DNA of 64,000 nt from Streptomyces sp. DI166. GTDB lineage: Bacteria; Actinomycetota; Actinomycetes; Streptomycetales; Streptomycetaceae. Numbering within the stretch: position 1 is the first letter of the stretch; each line of letters starts with the position of its first letter. The DNA lies in NCBI RefSeq assembly GCF_900091315.1, contig NZ_FLSP01000029.1, forward strand, positions 22,544 through 86,543, written 5' to 3'. The notes beneath the pieces were generated by a model. It saw only the letters and a program-made list of their open reading frames with translations, made no database searches and had not been told where the DNA came from. Position numbers and translations under genes: made by a program. Positions 43,812-52,541 of the stretch are shown piece by piece.

Positions 43812-44582
43812 GTGACCACCACACCTATCGCCGGCCGGGCCACCGCCGTGGCCGCGCGCGCCACGGATCTTTCGAAGGTCTACGGACAGGGCGAGACCCA
43901 GGTGGTCGCCCTGGATCGGGTCTCCGTCGAGTTCCGGCAGGCCGAGTTCACCGCGATCATGGGCCCCTCCGGCTCCGGCAAGTCCACGCTGATGCACTGC
44001 GTGGCGGGCCTGGACACCTTCTCCTCCGGCTCGGTGCGCATCGGCGACACGGAGCTCGGCTCGCTGAAGGACCGTCAGCTCACCAAGCTGCGCCGGGACA
44101 AGATCGGCTTCATCTTCCAGGCGTTCAACCTGCTGCCCACGCTGACCGCGCTGGAGAACATCACCCTCCCGATGGACATCGCGGGCCGCAAGCCGGACCG
44201 TCAGTGGCTGGACTCGGTCATCGACATGGTGGGCCTGCGCGACCGGCTCGGCCACCGCCCCTCCCAGCTCTCCGGCGGCCAGCAGCAGCGCGTGGCGGTC
44301 GCCCGTGCCCTCGCCTCCCGGCCGGACATCATCTTCGGCGACGAGCCCACCGGAAACCTCGACTCCCGCTCCGGCGCCGAGGTGCTGGGCTTCCTGCGCA
44401 ACTCCGTACGGGAGTTGGGCCAGACCGTGGTGATGGTGACCCACGACCCGGTCGCCGCCGCCTACGCGGACCGCGTGGTCTTCCTCGCCGACGGACGGAT
44501 CGTGGACGAGATGTACCGGCCCACCGCCGACGCCGTGCTCGACTTCATGAAGCAGTTCGACGCGAAGGGCCGCACCTCCTGA
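43812..44582 (+). CDS. ABC transporter ATP-binding protein, MacB/LolD type
   Basis: A 256-residue ATPase. Walker A GPSGSGKST near residue 51, Q-loop FQAFNLLP, signature LSGGQQQR, Walker B DIIFGDEPTGNLD, H-loop THD. The GNLDS sequence after Walker B is typical of LolD/MacB/FtsE-like mechanotransmission transporters. It overlaps the permease by one base (TGATG). Start GTG at 43812. Confidence 0.95.
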   Translation: MTTTPIAGRATAVAARATDLSKVYGQGETQVVALDRVSVEFRQAEFTAIMGPSGSGKSTLMHCVAGLDTFSSGSVRIGDTELGSLKDRQLTKLRRDKIGFIFQAFNLLPTLTALENITLPMDIAGRKPDRQWLDSVIDMVGLRDRLGHRPSQLSGGQQQRVAVARALASRPDIIFGDEPTGNLDSRSGAEVLGFLRNSVRELGQTVVMVTHDPVAAAYADRVVFLADGRIVDEMYRPTADAVLDFMKQFDAKGRTS

Positions 44583-47110
44583 TGTTCCGCACCGCCCTGC
44601 GCAACGTCCTCGCGCACAAGGCCCGCCTGATGATGACCGTGCTCGCCGTCATGCTCGGCGTCTCGTTCGTCGTCGGCACCCTGGTCTTCACCAACACCCT
44701 CTCCAACGCCCTGCAGAACAGCTCCGCCAAGGGCTTCGACCATGTCGACGTCGCCGTCACCGCCGAGGCCCAGGAGTCCAAGGGGAACCAGCTCGCCCGG
44801 ACGCCCGAGCTGACCGACGAACTGCTGGAGCGCAGCGCCGAGGTGCCCGGTGCCGCCTCCGCGATCGGCGTCGTCCAGGGCTTCACCGCCATCGCCGACA
44901 AGGACGGCGACCTCGTCGGCGGCGGCTTCCAGTCCCAGGGCGGCAACTACTGGGGCACCAAGGACGAGCGGTACCCGCTGGTCGACGGGCACGCCCCGAA
45001 GGGCGAGAACCAGGTCCTGATCGACTCCGAGACCGCCAAGCGCACCGGGTACAAGGTCGGCGACACCGTACGGCTGTCCATCGACGGGCCGGTGCTCAAG
45101 CCCACCGTGGTCGGCATCTTCACGACCGACGACGGCAATGTCGCCGCCGGCGGCAGCCTCGCCCTGTTCGACACGGCGACCGCGCAGAAGCTGTTCGGCA
45201 AGGCGGGCACGTACGACGAGATCGACGTGCGGGCAGCGGCCGGGACCAGCGAGGACCAGCTGAAGGCGGCACTGGACAAGGCCCTGCCCAAGGACAAGGT
45301 CGAGACGATCACCGGCGGCGAACTCGCCGACGACCAGGCCGAGATGATCTCCTCCTCGATGAGCGGGCTGAAGCAGGGGATGCTGGTCTTCGCCGGGATC
45401 TCGCTGTTCGTCGGCACCTTCATCATCGCCAACACCTTCACCATGCTGGTCGCCCAGCGCACCAAGGAACTGGCGCTGCTGCGCGCGGTCGGTGCCTCGC
45501 GCCGGCAGGTGACGCGGTCGGTGCTGATCGAGGCGTTCGTGGTCGGCGCGGTCGCCGGAACGGCCGGTCTGCTCGCGGGCATCGGCATCGGCGCGGGCCT
45601 GCGCTCCCTGATGGGCGCGCTCGACGCGACCGTCCCCGACGGCCCGCTGGTCATCTCCTCCGGCACCGTCGCCACCGCCCTCGGGGTCGGCGTGGTGATC
45701 ACCATGCTGGCGGCGTGGCTGCCGGGCCGCCGGGCCGCGAAGATCCCGCCGGTGGCCGCGATGAGCAGCCTGCACGCCCAGGCCACCACCAAGTCGCTGG
45801 TGCTGCGCAACACGCTCGGCGCGCTGTTCTCCGCCGCGGGTGTCGCGGTCGTCCTCGCGGCGACCGGCATGGACGGCTCCAGCGGCCAGGCCCCGATGGG
45901 CATCGGCGCGGTCCTGCTGATCATCGGTGTCTTCATCCTGACGCCGCTGCTGTCCCGCCCCTTGATCGCGGCGGCCACGCCGGTCATGCGGATCTTCGGG
46001 GTGTCCGGCAAGCTCGCCCGGCAGAACTCGGTGCGCAACCCGCGCCGTACCGCCGCGACCGCCTCCGCGCTGATGATCGGGCTCACCCTGATCACCGGGA
46101 TGACGGTGATGGCGGGCAGCCTCCAGCAGGGCATCGACAAGATGGCCAGCTCGGCGCTGCGCGCGGACTACGTGGTCTCCATGGCCAACGGCAACTACCT
46201 GTCCACGGACGTCGACCGGACGCTGCGCGAGCTGGACGGGGTCACCGCCACCAGCCCGCTGCGCAACGCGCCCTCCCGGATCGGCGGCGAGACCGAGTAC
46301 CTCACCGGCGTCGACGGCTCCTCCATCACCCAGCTGACCGAGCTGCCCGTGGACAGCGGCGCCTTCGAGGTCGGCGGCGGCAAGGTGGTCGTCGACGACG
46401 AGACGGCGAAGTCCAAGGGCTGGCGGGCCGGTTCCACGTTCACCGTGCACTACGAGGACGGGAAGTCGGACAAGCTGACCGTCGCCGGGGTCTACGAGGG
46501 CAACGAGATGATCCGCGGGATCATGATCGACAACCGCATCCTCACCCCGCACCTCGAAGAGCCCGCGGACATGCAGGTCATGGTGAAGACGGCGGACGGC
46601 ACCTCCGAGGCGACGAAGGACCGGCTGGAGAAGGCCCTCGGCAACAACCCGGCCATCGCGGTCCAGGACAAGAAGGACATCTCCAACGAGATCGCGCAGA
46701 TGTTCACGCTGATCCTGAACATGGTCTACGGCCTGCTCGCCATGGCGGTGATCGTGGCGGTCCTCGGCGTCATCAACACCCTCGCGATGTCGGTGTTCGA
46801 GCGCTCCCAGGAGATCGGCATGCTCCGCGCGGTCGGCCTGGACCGCAAGGGCATCAAGCGGATGGTCCGTCTGGAGTCCCTGGTGATCTCCCTGTTCGGC
46901 GGGGTGCTGGGCATCGGTCTGGGTGTGTTCTTCGGCTGGGCGGCCGGTGAACTGCTGGCCGCGAAGATGCCGACGTACGAACTGATCCTGCCCTGGACCC
47001 GGATGGGCGTGTTCCTGCTGCTGGCGGCCGTGGTCGGCGTACTGGCCGCCCTGTGGCCGGCCCGGCGCGCGGCGCGGCTGAACATGCTGGCGGCGATCAA
47101 GTCGGAGTAG
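44582..47110 (+). CDS. ABC transporter permease with two FtsX-like domains
   Basis: An 842-residue permease with an N-terminal helix, an extracytoplasmic MacB-type periplasmic core (about 45-250), an FtsX core of three helices (about 265-395), a short bridge, further helices, a second extracytoplasmic domain (about 510-690) and a second FtsX core at the C-terminus (LAMAVIVAVLGVINTLAMSV to LARLN). This duplicated arrangement is common in actinobacterial peptide/lipid-type exporters. It works with the ATPase gene upstream; substrate unknown. Confidence 0.93.
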   Translation: MFRTALRNVLAHKARLMMTVLAVMLGVSFVVGTLVFTNTLSNALQNSSAKGFDHVDVAVTAEAQESKGNQLARTPELTDELLERSAEVPGAASAIGVVQGFTAIADKDGDLVGGGFQSQGGNYWGTKDERYPLVDGHAPKGENQVLIDSETAKRTGYKVGDTVRLSIDGPVLKPTVVGIFTTDDGNVAAGGSLALFDTATAQKLFGKAGTYDEIDVRAAAGTSEDQLKAALDKALPKDKVETITGGELADDQAEMISSSMSGLKQGMLVFAGISLFVGTFIIANTFTMLVAQRTKELALLRAVGASRRQVTRSVLIEAFVVGAVAGTAGLLAGIGIGAGLRSLMGALDATVPDGPLVISSGTVATALGVGVVITMLAAWLPGRRAAKIPPVAAMSSLHAQATTKSLVLRNTLGALFSAAGVAVVLAATGMDGSSGQAPMGIGAVLLIIGVFILTPLLSRPLIAAATPVMRIFGVSGKLARQNSVRNPRRTAATASALMIGLTLITGMTVMAGSLQQGIDKMASSALRADYVVSMANGNYLSTDVDRTLRELDGVTATSPLRNAPSRIGGETEYLTGVDGSSITQLTELPVDSGAFEVGGGKVVVDDETAKSKGWRAGSTFTVHYEDGKSDKLTVAGVYEGNEMIRGIMIDNRILTPHLEEPADMQVMVKTADGTSEATKDRLEKALGNNPAIAVQDKKDISNEIAQMFTLILNMVYGLLAMAVIVAVLGVINTLAMSVFERSQEIGMLRAVGLDRKGIKRMVRLESLVISLFGGVLGIGLGVFFGWAAGELLAAKMPTYELILPWTRMGVFLLLAAVVGVLAALWPARRAARLNMLAAIKSE

Positions 47111-47125
47111 CTCCGGCAGTGCCCG

Positions 47126-47155
47126 GGGCCCCGCTTCCGCACGGAGGCGGGGCCC
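47126..47155. terminator. Intrinsic terminator between the permease and cfa-like genes
   Basis: A stem of 14 bp with one mismatch (GGGCCCCGCTTCCG with CGGAGGCGGGGCCC) and a 2-nt loop, followed by TT, 15 nt after the permease stop and just before the convergent gene's stop at 47164. Confidence 0.8.
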
Positions 47156-47163
47156 TTCGGCGT

Positions 47164-48453
47164 TCAGTTCCAGGTGCGGGCGCGCAGGGGCATTCCGGAG
47201 TCGCCGGAGTCGGGGGTGCGGACCGCGAGGATCTGGTTGACGCCGATGCGGTTGCGCTCGAAGGCGAGCGCGGAGGCGGCCATGTACAGGCGCCAGACCC
47301 GGGAGCGGCCGGGGCTGGTGAGCCGTACCGCGCGCGGCCAGTCGGCCTCCAGGCGGGCCACCCAGCGGCGCAGGGTGCGGGCGTAGTGCTCGCGGATCGC
47401 CTCCACGTCCCGCACCTCGAACCCGGCGCGCTCCAGCTGGGCGACGGTGACGCCGACGGGCTGGAGCTCGCCGTCGGGGAAGACGTAGGCGTCGATGAAC
47501 TCGTCGACGTGGTACGTGGTTTCGTCGCGCTGCGGGCGGCGGGAGATCTGGTGGTTGAGCAGCCGTCCGCCGGGTTCCAGCAGCCCGTGCAGATGGGTGG
47601 CGTACTCCAGATAGCGCTGGGCGCCGACATGTTCGGCCATGCCGATGGAGGAGATCGCGTCGAAGGGGCCGTCCTTGAGGTCGCGGTAGTCCTGGACGCG
47701 GATCTCGACGCGGTCGGTGAGCCCCTCGTCGGCGGCGCGCTTGCGGGCGTAGGCGGCCTGTTCCTGGGAGAGGGTGATGCCGACGACGCTCACGCCGTAC
47801 TCCTTGGCGGCGTGCAGGGCCATCGAGCCCCAGCCGCAGCCGACGTCCAGCAGCCGCATGCCGGGTCTCAGGCCGAGTTTGCGGCAGACCAGGTCGAGCT
47901 TGTCGTACTGGGCCGCTTCGAGGGTGTCGTCCGGGCCCTGCCAGTAGGCGCAGGAGTACACCATGGACGGGCCGAGGACGATCTCGTAGAAGTCGTTGCC
48001 GACGTCGTAGTGGTGGCTGATGGCGCGGCGGTCGGTGCGCTTGGTGTGGAGGTGGCCGCGGCGGCGGACCTCCTCCTCGGGGGGTGCGGGCGGCAGCGGG
48101 GTCCCGGCCATGGCGACCAGTCCCCGGACCGCGGCACGGACCTCGGGGTCGCGCAGTGCCTGGGTGAGCGAGCGGGCGTCCTCGCCGCGCTCCCAGATCA
48201 GACCGGAGAGCAGATCGAGGCAGGTGTAGAGGTCGCCCTCGATGTCGAGGTCGCCGGCCACCCAGGCGCGGGCGAGGCCGAGTTCGCCGGGCCTCCACAG
48301 CAGCCGACGCACGGCCCGGCGGTTGCGGACGACCAGCGCCGGCGCGCCCGGCGGCCCCGCCTGCGAACCGTCCCAGGCGCGGATGCGCACGGGGAGCGGC
48401 ACTCCCAGCAACTGTTCGACGAGGCCCATCAGCCGCGGCGCGGCGTCTGCCAT
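47164..48453 (-). CDS. Cyclopropane-fatty-acyl-phospholipid synthase family methyltransferase
   Basis: A 429-residue SAM-dependent enzyme that modifies unsaturated phospholipid acyl chains. N-terminal lipid-binding part (about 1-120), then the SAM motif LLDVGCGWGSMALHAAKEYG near residue 195, HYDVGNDFYEIVLGPSMVYSC typical of CFA synthases, ISSIGMAEHVG and YVFPDGEL. ATG at 48453 follows GGAGGTG. Mycolic/tuberculostearic-type methylations are also possible for this family. It converges with the ABC operon. Confidence 0.93.
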   Translation of the reverse strand: MADAAPRLMGLVEQLLGVPLPVRIRAWDGSQAGPPGAPALVVRNRRAVRRLLWRPGELGLARAWVAGDLDIEGDLYTCLDLLSGLIWERGEDARSLTQALRDPEVRAAVRGLVAMAGTPLPPAPPEEEVRRRGHLHTKRTDRRAISHHYDVGNDFYEIVLGPSMVYSCAYWQGPDDTLEAAQYDKLDLVCRKLGLRPGMRLLDVGCGWGSMALHAAKEYGVSVVGITLSQEQAAYARKRAADEGLTDRVEIRVQDYRDLKDGPFDAISSIGMAEHVGAQRYLEYATHLHGLLEPGGRLLNHQISRRPQRDETTYHVDEFIDAYVFPDGELQPVGVTVAQLERAGFEVRDVEAIREHYARTLRRWVARLEADWPRAVRLTSPGRSRVWRLYMAASALAFERNRIGVNQILAVRTPDSGDSGMPLRARTWN

Positions 48454-48583
48454 GGCGCACACCTCCATGACCCAGGAGAACGGGGATACCTGATGTCCAA
48501 GTACCCACGTAAACACCAACAGGGCGGCTGCGCAGTCCCCCGTCGGCGTTTTGGAGCACACGTGTCCCACGGGCCCGGGTACG

Positions 48584-48625
48584 CCGAAGGACCTCCCGCA
48601 CCACGGATGGCGGAAGGTCCTTCGG
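48584..48625. terminator. Hairpin between ndh and the cfa-like gene
   Basis: A perfect 11-bp outer stem (CCGAAGGACCT with AGGTCCTTCGG) encloses a weaker CCGC/GCGG inner pairing, 22 nt after the ndh stop on the minus strand. Probable terminator of ndh. Confidence 0.6.
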
Positions 48626-48646
48626 GGTTTCGGCGACCTCAGGAGG

Positions 48647-50029
48647 TCAGGAGGCCTTGGCCTTCTCCTCGGTCTTCGGCGCGACGGCGGCCGGGGCCGG
48701 CTTGGCGGCCTCGTAGAACTCCTCGCGCGGGGACTCCAGCGCGCCGAGCGCCACGACCTCGCGCTTGAGGAACATGCCGAGCGTCCAGTCGGCGAAGACC
48801 CGGATCTTGCGGTTCCAGGTCGGCATCGCCAGGCCGTGGTAGCCGCGGTGCATGTACCACGCCAGCCGGCCCTTGAGCTTGATCTTGAACTTGCCGACGA
48901 CGATCATCGCGACGCCCTTGTGCAGGCCCAGGCCCGCGACGGCGCCCTTGTTGGCGTGGCTGTACTCCTTCTGCGGGAAGCCCCGCATGCCGGACACCAC
49001 GTTGTCGCCGAGGACCTTGGCCTGCCGCAGCGCGTGCTGCGCGTTCGGCGGGCACCAGGCGTTCTCGTTGCCGGCCTTGCGGCCGACCAGGTCCGGGACC
49101 TGGGCGTTGTCGCCCGCGGCCCAGATGTAGTCGGTGCCGGTGACCTGGAGCGTCGGCTGGCAGTCGACGTGACCGCGCGGGCCGAGCGGCAGACCGAAGC
49201 GGGAGAGCGCCGGGTTCGGCTTCACACCGGCGGTCCACACGATGGTGTTGGAGTCGACCTCCAGCCCGTTCTTCAGCACGACGTGGCCGTCGACGCAGGA
49301 CTCCATGGAGGTGGACAGGTACACCTCGACCCCGCGGGCCTCCAGGTGCTCCTTGCCGTACTTGCCGAGCTTCGGGCCGACCTCGGGCAGGATCTTGTCG
49401 GCGGCGTCGACGAGGATGAAGCGCATGTCCTCGCGGGAGACGCTGGTGTAGTACTTGGCCGCGTCGCGGGCCATGTCCTCGACCTCGCCGATGGTCTCCG
49501 CGCCGGCGAAGCCGCCGCCGACGAAGACGAAGGTGAGCGCCTTGCGGCGGATCTCCTCATCGGTGGTGGAGTCGGCCTTGTCGAGCTGCTCCAGCACGTG
49601 GTTGCGCAGGCCGATGGCCTCCTCGATGCCCTTCATGCCGATGCCCTGCTCGGCGAGGCCGGGGATCGGGAAGGTGCGGGAGACCGCGCCCATCGCGATG
49701 ACCAGGTAGTCGAACGGCAGCTCGTACGCCTCGCCCACCAGCGGGGCGATCGTGGCGACCTTGCGGTCCTGGTCGATGGTGGTGACCCGGCCGGTGAGGA
49801 CCTCCGCCTTGGGCAGCACGCGCCGCAGCGGGACGACGACGTGGCGCGGGGAGATGTTGCCGGCGGCGGTTTCGGGAAGGAAGGGCTGGTAGGTCATGTA
49901 CGACCGGGGGTCGACGACCGTGACGGTCGCCTCGCCGTAGCGCATCTTCTTCAGAATGCGCCGAGCTGCGTACAGTCCTACGTACCCACCGCCTACTACG
50001 AGGATCCTGGGACGCTCCGTGGTGCTCAT
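48647..50029 (-). CDS. ndh: Type II NADH dehydrogenase
   Basis: A 460-residue single-subunit, non-proton-pumping NADH:quinone oxidoreductase at the inner face of the membrane. FAD-binding RILVVGGGYVGLYAARR at the start, NADH-binding FVFVGGGFAGAETIGEVE near 170, and the AAGDNAQVPD FAD motif. The C-terminal 60 residues include amphipathic helices and end in an Ala/Lys tail. A Rex-like palindrome 320 bp upstream suggests control by the NADH/NAD+ ratio. Confidence 0.95.
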   Translation of the reverse strand: MSTTERPRILVVGGGYVGLYAARRILKKMRYGEATVTVVDPRSYMTYQPFLPETAAGNISPRHVVVPLRRVLPKAEVLTGRVTTIDQDRKVATIAPLVGEAYELPFDYLVIAMGAVSRTFPIPGLAEQGIGMKGIEEAIGLRNHVLEQLDKADSTTDEEIRRKALTFVFVGGGFAGAETIGEVEDMARDAAKYYTSVSREDMRFILVDAADKILPEVGPKLGKYGKEHLEARGVEVYLSTSMESCVDGHVVLKNGLEVDSNTIVWTAGVKPNPALSRFGLPLGPRGHVDCQPTLQVTGTDYIWAAGDNAQVPDLVGRKAGNENAWCPPNAQHALRQAKVLGDNVVSGMRGFPQKEYSHANKGAVAGLGLHKGVAMIVVGKFKIKLKGRLAWYMHRGYHGLAMPTWNRKIRVFADWTLGMFLKREVVALGALESPREEFYEAAKPAPAAVAPKTEEKAKAS

Positions 50030-50473
50030 GCCATCGAGTATCCACCCGCCTCAGGGGGGTGGCTCGTGCGCCCCTTCACAAGCTTGGGCAGGGGGTGTGT
50101 TATCCTCCCCGGCCCGCGTGATCCACATCATGCCGATGAGAGGGAACCGGCGCCCGGCGCCGACCGTTGTCAAGGGCGCGTGAGCTGCCTCTCCTTGCTT
50201 TCGAAGGCGCCGTGAGGGGTCCGAAACACTCCCGGAGAGCCGCTCCCGACGGGACACCCCTGCACCTCTTCTGAACATGTTCAAGGGGGTGTTGACCCCC
50301 CGGAAGGGCCAACCGGCCCCTTTACGGGGCACTGCCGGACCCAATTCCTTGTGAAGAACTTCACGAACTTTTCCGCGGGAGCGCGAACGACGGGCTCTCA
50401 AGGACCCCTCGAACCCGCTCAGACGCTACATGACCTGCTCAAGCGAACGCTACCGAGCAGTAACAAGTGGGAG
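50030..50473. other. Intergenic region between ppx and ndh
   Basis: About 440 bases, no gene. It carries the ndh promoter region and the Rex-like site at 50350. Several short repeats of GGGG and CCCC tracts near 50280-50330 (e.g. GGGGGTGTTGACCCCC) can form a stem. Nothing else recognised. Confidence 0.5.
50350..50365. promoter_or_regulatory. Rex (redox repressor) operator candidate upstream of ndh
   Basis: TGTGAAGAACTTCACG matches the Streptomyces Rex/ROP consensus TGTGAA-N4-TTCACA at 11 of 12 defined positions and is palindromic (GTGAAG-AA-CTTCAC). Rex represses respiratory genes, including ndh, at low NADH/NAD+ ratio in S. coelicolor, as I recall. Distance to the ndh start is about 320 bp, so the transcription start would be well upstream of the gene. 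Confidence 0.65.
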
Positions 50474-51415
50474 CTACGCCACCGACCAAGCGATGCCGTC
50501 GAGGATGTCGTGCTCGCTCACGACGACCTCCTCGGCACCGATCCGCTCCATGATCGCCAGCAGTACGAGCGACCCGGCCCCGATCACGTCCACCCGCCCC
50601 GGGTGCATGGAGGGCACGGCGGCCCGCTCGGCGTGCGTGGAGCGCAGCAGCCACTCGGTGATCTCCCGGACCCGGTCGAGGGAGACCCGGGAGTGGTGGA
50701 TACGGGCGGAGTCGTACTCGGGCAGCTCCTGGGCGATGGCGGAGACCGTGGTCACCGAGCCGGCCAGGCCCACCAGGGTGCGCGCCTCGCGCAGCGGCAC
50801 GGTCCGCTCGGCGAGGTCGAGGGCGGCCTCGATGTCCGCGCGCATCGCCGCGATCTGCTCGGCGGTCGGCGGGTCGCTGACGGCGCCCTCGCGCACCAGG
50901 TGCCGCTCGGTCATCCGTACGCAGCCCACGTCCACCGAGCGGGCGGCGCGCACGTGGTCGTCGCCGACGACGAACTCCGTGGACCCGCCGCCGATGTCGA
51001 CGACGAGATAGGGCTTGGGCAGGTGGTCGTGCCCGGTCAGTTCCTTGGTGGCGCCGGTGAAGGAGAACTCCGCCTCCTGGTCCCCGCTGATCACCTCGGG
51101 CTCCACGCCCAGGATCTCCATGACACCGCGTACGAAGTCGTCCCGGTTCTCCGCGTCCCGGGAGGCGGAGGTGGCCACGAACCGCACCCGCTCGGCGCCG
51201 TGCTCCTTGATGGCGGCCGCGTACTCCCGGCAGGCGGCGAAGGTCCGCTCCAGCGCCTCCGGCGCGAGCCTGCCGGTCCGGTCGACGCCCTGGCCGAGCC
51301 GCACGATGGTCATCCGGCGGTCCAGGTCGACCAGCTCGCCCGTGGCCGGGTCGCAGTCGGCGACCAGCAGACGGATGGAGTTCGTACCGCAGTCGACGGC
51401 GGCGACACGGCTCAT
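50474..51415 (-). CDS. Ppx/GppA-family exopolyphosphatase
   Basis: A 313-residue ASKHA-fold phosphatase that hydrolyses polyphosphate ends or (p)ppGpp. The phosphate-1 motif DCGTNSIRLLVAD is at the start, and DIGGGSTEFVVG near residue 141. It is short like actinobacterial Ppx1, with no HD domain. ATG at 51415 overlaps the DUF501 stop by four bases (ATGA). Confidence 0.93.
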   Translation of the reverse strand: MSRVAAVDCGTNSIRLLVADCDPATGELVDLDRRMTIVRLGQGVDRTGRLAPEALERTFAACREYAAAIKEHGAERVRFVATSASRDAENRDDFVRGVMEILGVEPEVISGDQEAEFSFTGATKELTGHDHLPKPYLVVDIGGGSTEFVVGDDHVRAARSVDVGCVRMTERHLVREGAVSDPPTAEQIAAMRADIEAALDLAERTVPLREARTLVGLAGSVTTVSAIAQELPEYDSARIHHSRVSLDRVREITEWLLRSTHAERAAVPSMHPGRVDVIGAGSLVLLAIMERIGAEEVVVSEHDILDGIAWSVA

Positions 51416-51942
51416 CGGGCGTCCTCCTGAATCCCCGTTACACAGGCGCCCTTGCGCCACCACTCCGGCAGCATCGCCAGCGCCTCGTCACCCAGCGGGT
51501 TCACACCCGGCCCGGCGGCCAGCGAGTGCGCCACCAGGACGTGCAGGCACTTCACCCGGTCCGGCATACCGCCCGCGCTGGGGAAGCCCTTCAGCTCCTC
51601 GATCTCGTCCCGGCGCCGGATGTAGTCCTCGTGCGCGGCGCGGTAGGCGGCGGCCAGTTCGGGATCGGTGGCCAGCCGCTCCGTCATCTCCTTCATCACG
51701 CCCTCGGCCTCCAGCGTGCCGATGGCGGAGTTCGCCTTGGGGCACGTCAGGTAGTACAGCGTCGGGAAGGGTGTGCCGTCCGGCAGCCGGGGCGCCGTCT
51801 CCACCACGTCCGGCTGGCCGCAGGGGCAGCGGTGCGCGATGGCGCGCAGCCCGCGCGGCGGGCGGCCGAGCTGCTGCTGGAAGGCCGCGACGTCCGCGTC
51901 GGTGGGCTCGGTGCGCGGTGTGGTGGGCGGGGGCGTTTCCAT
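51412..51942 (-). CDS. DUF501 domain protein
   Basis: A 176-residue protein of the actinobacterial DUF501 family: QLGRPPRGLRAIAHRCPCG, TLYYLTCPKANSAIGTLEAEG and PDRVKCLHVLVAHSLAAGPG are conserved. Cys/His residues (HRCPCG, CP, KCLH) hint at a metal site. It sits, as usual, between the FtsB-like gene and ppx and is coupled to ppx by ATGA. Function unknown. Confidence 0.88.
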   Translation of the reverse strand: METPPPTTPRTEPTDADVAAFQQQLGRPPRGLRAIAHRCPCGQPDVVETAPRLPDGTPFPTLYYLTCPKANSAIGTLEAEGVMKEMTERLATDPELAAAYRAAHEDYIRRRDEIEELKGFPSAGGMPDRVKCLHVLVAHSLAAGPGVNPLGDEALAMLPEWWRKGACVTGIQEDAR

Positions 51943-51969
51943 AACGTCTTTACAGTCTTTCGTCTCTGT

Positions 51970-52446
51970 CTATCGGTCGGCGGCGTCGGACTTGTCGACC
52001 CCGTCCCAGACATTGGCGTACCAGGCGCGGTCGGCGGCGCCCTGGTCGGTGCGGGTGCGCTTGACGGCGTCCGGGTCGATCACGACGTACCCGGTCTCGC
52101 CCGGCATGACGTAGTGCAGCCGCTCCCGGATCCGCTGCTCCGCGTACGCGTCGTCCTTCCAGCGTGCCTTGAGGTCGCGCAGGTCCTCCACCCGCTGCCG
52201 GGCCTGCTCCCGCTGCTGCTCCAGATCGGCGATGTCGGCGCGCTGGGCGACGTACTGCCTTATCGGGTAGGCGAGGGCGACGACCAGGGAGCAGACGACG
52301 AGGGCGAGCAGGGCGGCGCGGCCGGTCAGCCGGGAGCGGCGGGCCTGCCGTTTGGTCTGGGAGCGGTAGACCCGGGCCGCGGTCTGCTCCCCGAGCAGCC
52401 TGATCCTGGTCGCGGTGGAGAACCGGTCCCGGTCCTTCACGGCCAT
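51970..52446 (-). CDS. Septum formation initiator (FtsB/DivIC) family protein
   Basis: A 158-residue bitopic membrane protein: basic cytoplasmic N-terminus, one membrane helix (AALLALVVCSLVVALAYPI near 45), then an extracytoplasmic coiled coil (DIADLEQQREQARQRVEDL) and the conserved ERLHYVMPGETGYVVIDP. It belongs to the FtsL-FtsB-FtsQ group of cell-division proteins. ATG at 52446 with GGGAGG upstream. It lies between eno and DUF501, the usual place for actinobacterial divIC. Confidence 0.9.
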   Translation of the reverse strand: MAVKDRDRFSTATRIRLLGEQTAARVYRSQTKRQARRSRLTGRAALLALVVCSLVVALAYPIRQYVAQRADIADLEQQREQARQRVEDLRDLKARWKDDAYAEQRIRERLHYVMPGETGYVVIDPDAVKRTRTDQGAADRAWYANVWDGVDKSDAADR

Positions 52447-52541
52447 CTGCCCCGCCTCCCGTTCCACACGCGTACGTCCCCGCACACGGTACGGGACCGA
52501 GTACGGGGACGTACGTACGACTGGCTACCCCTGGGCGGTGA

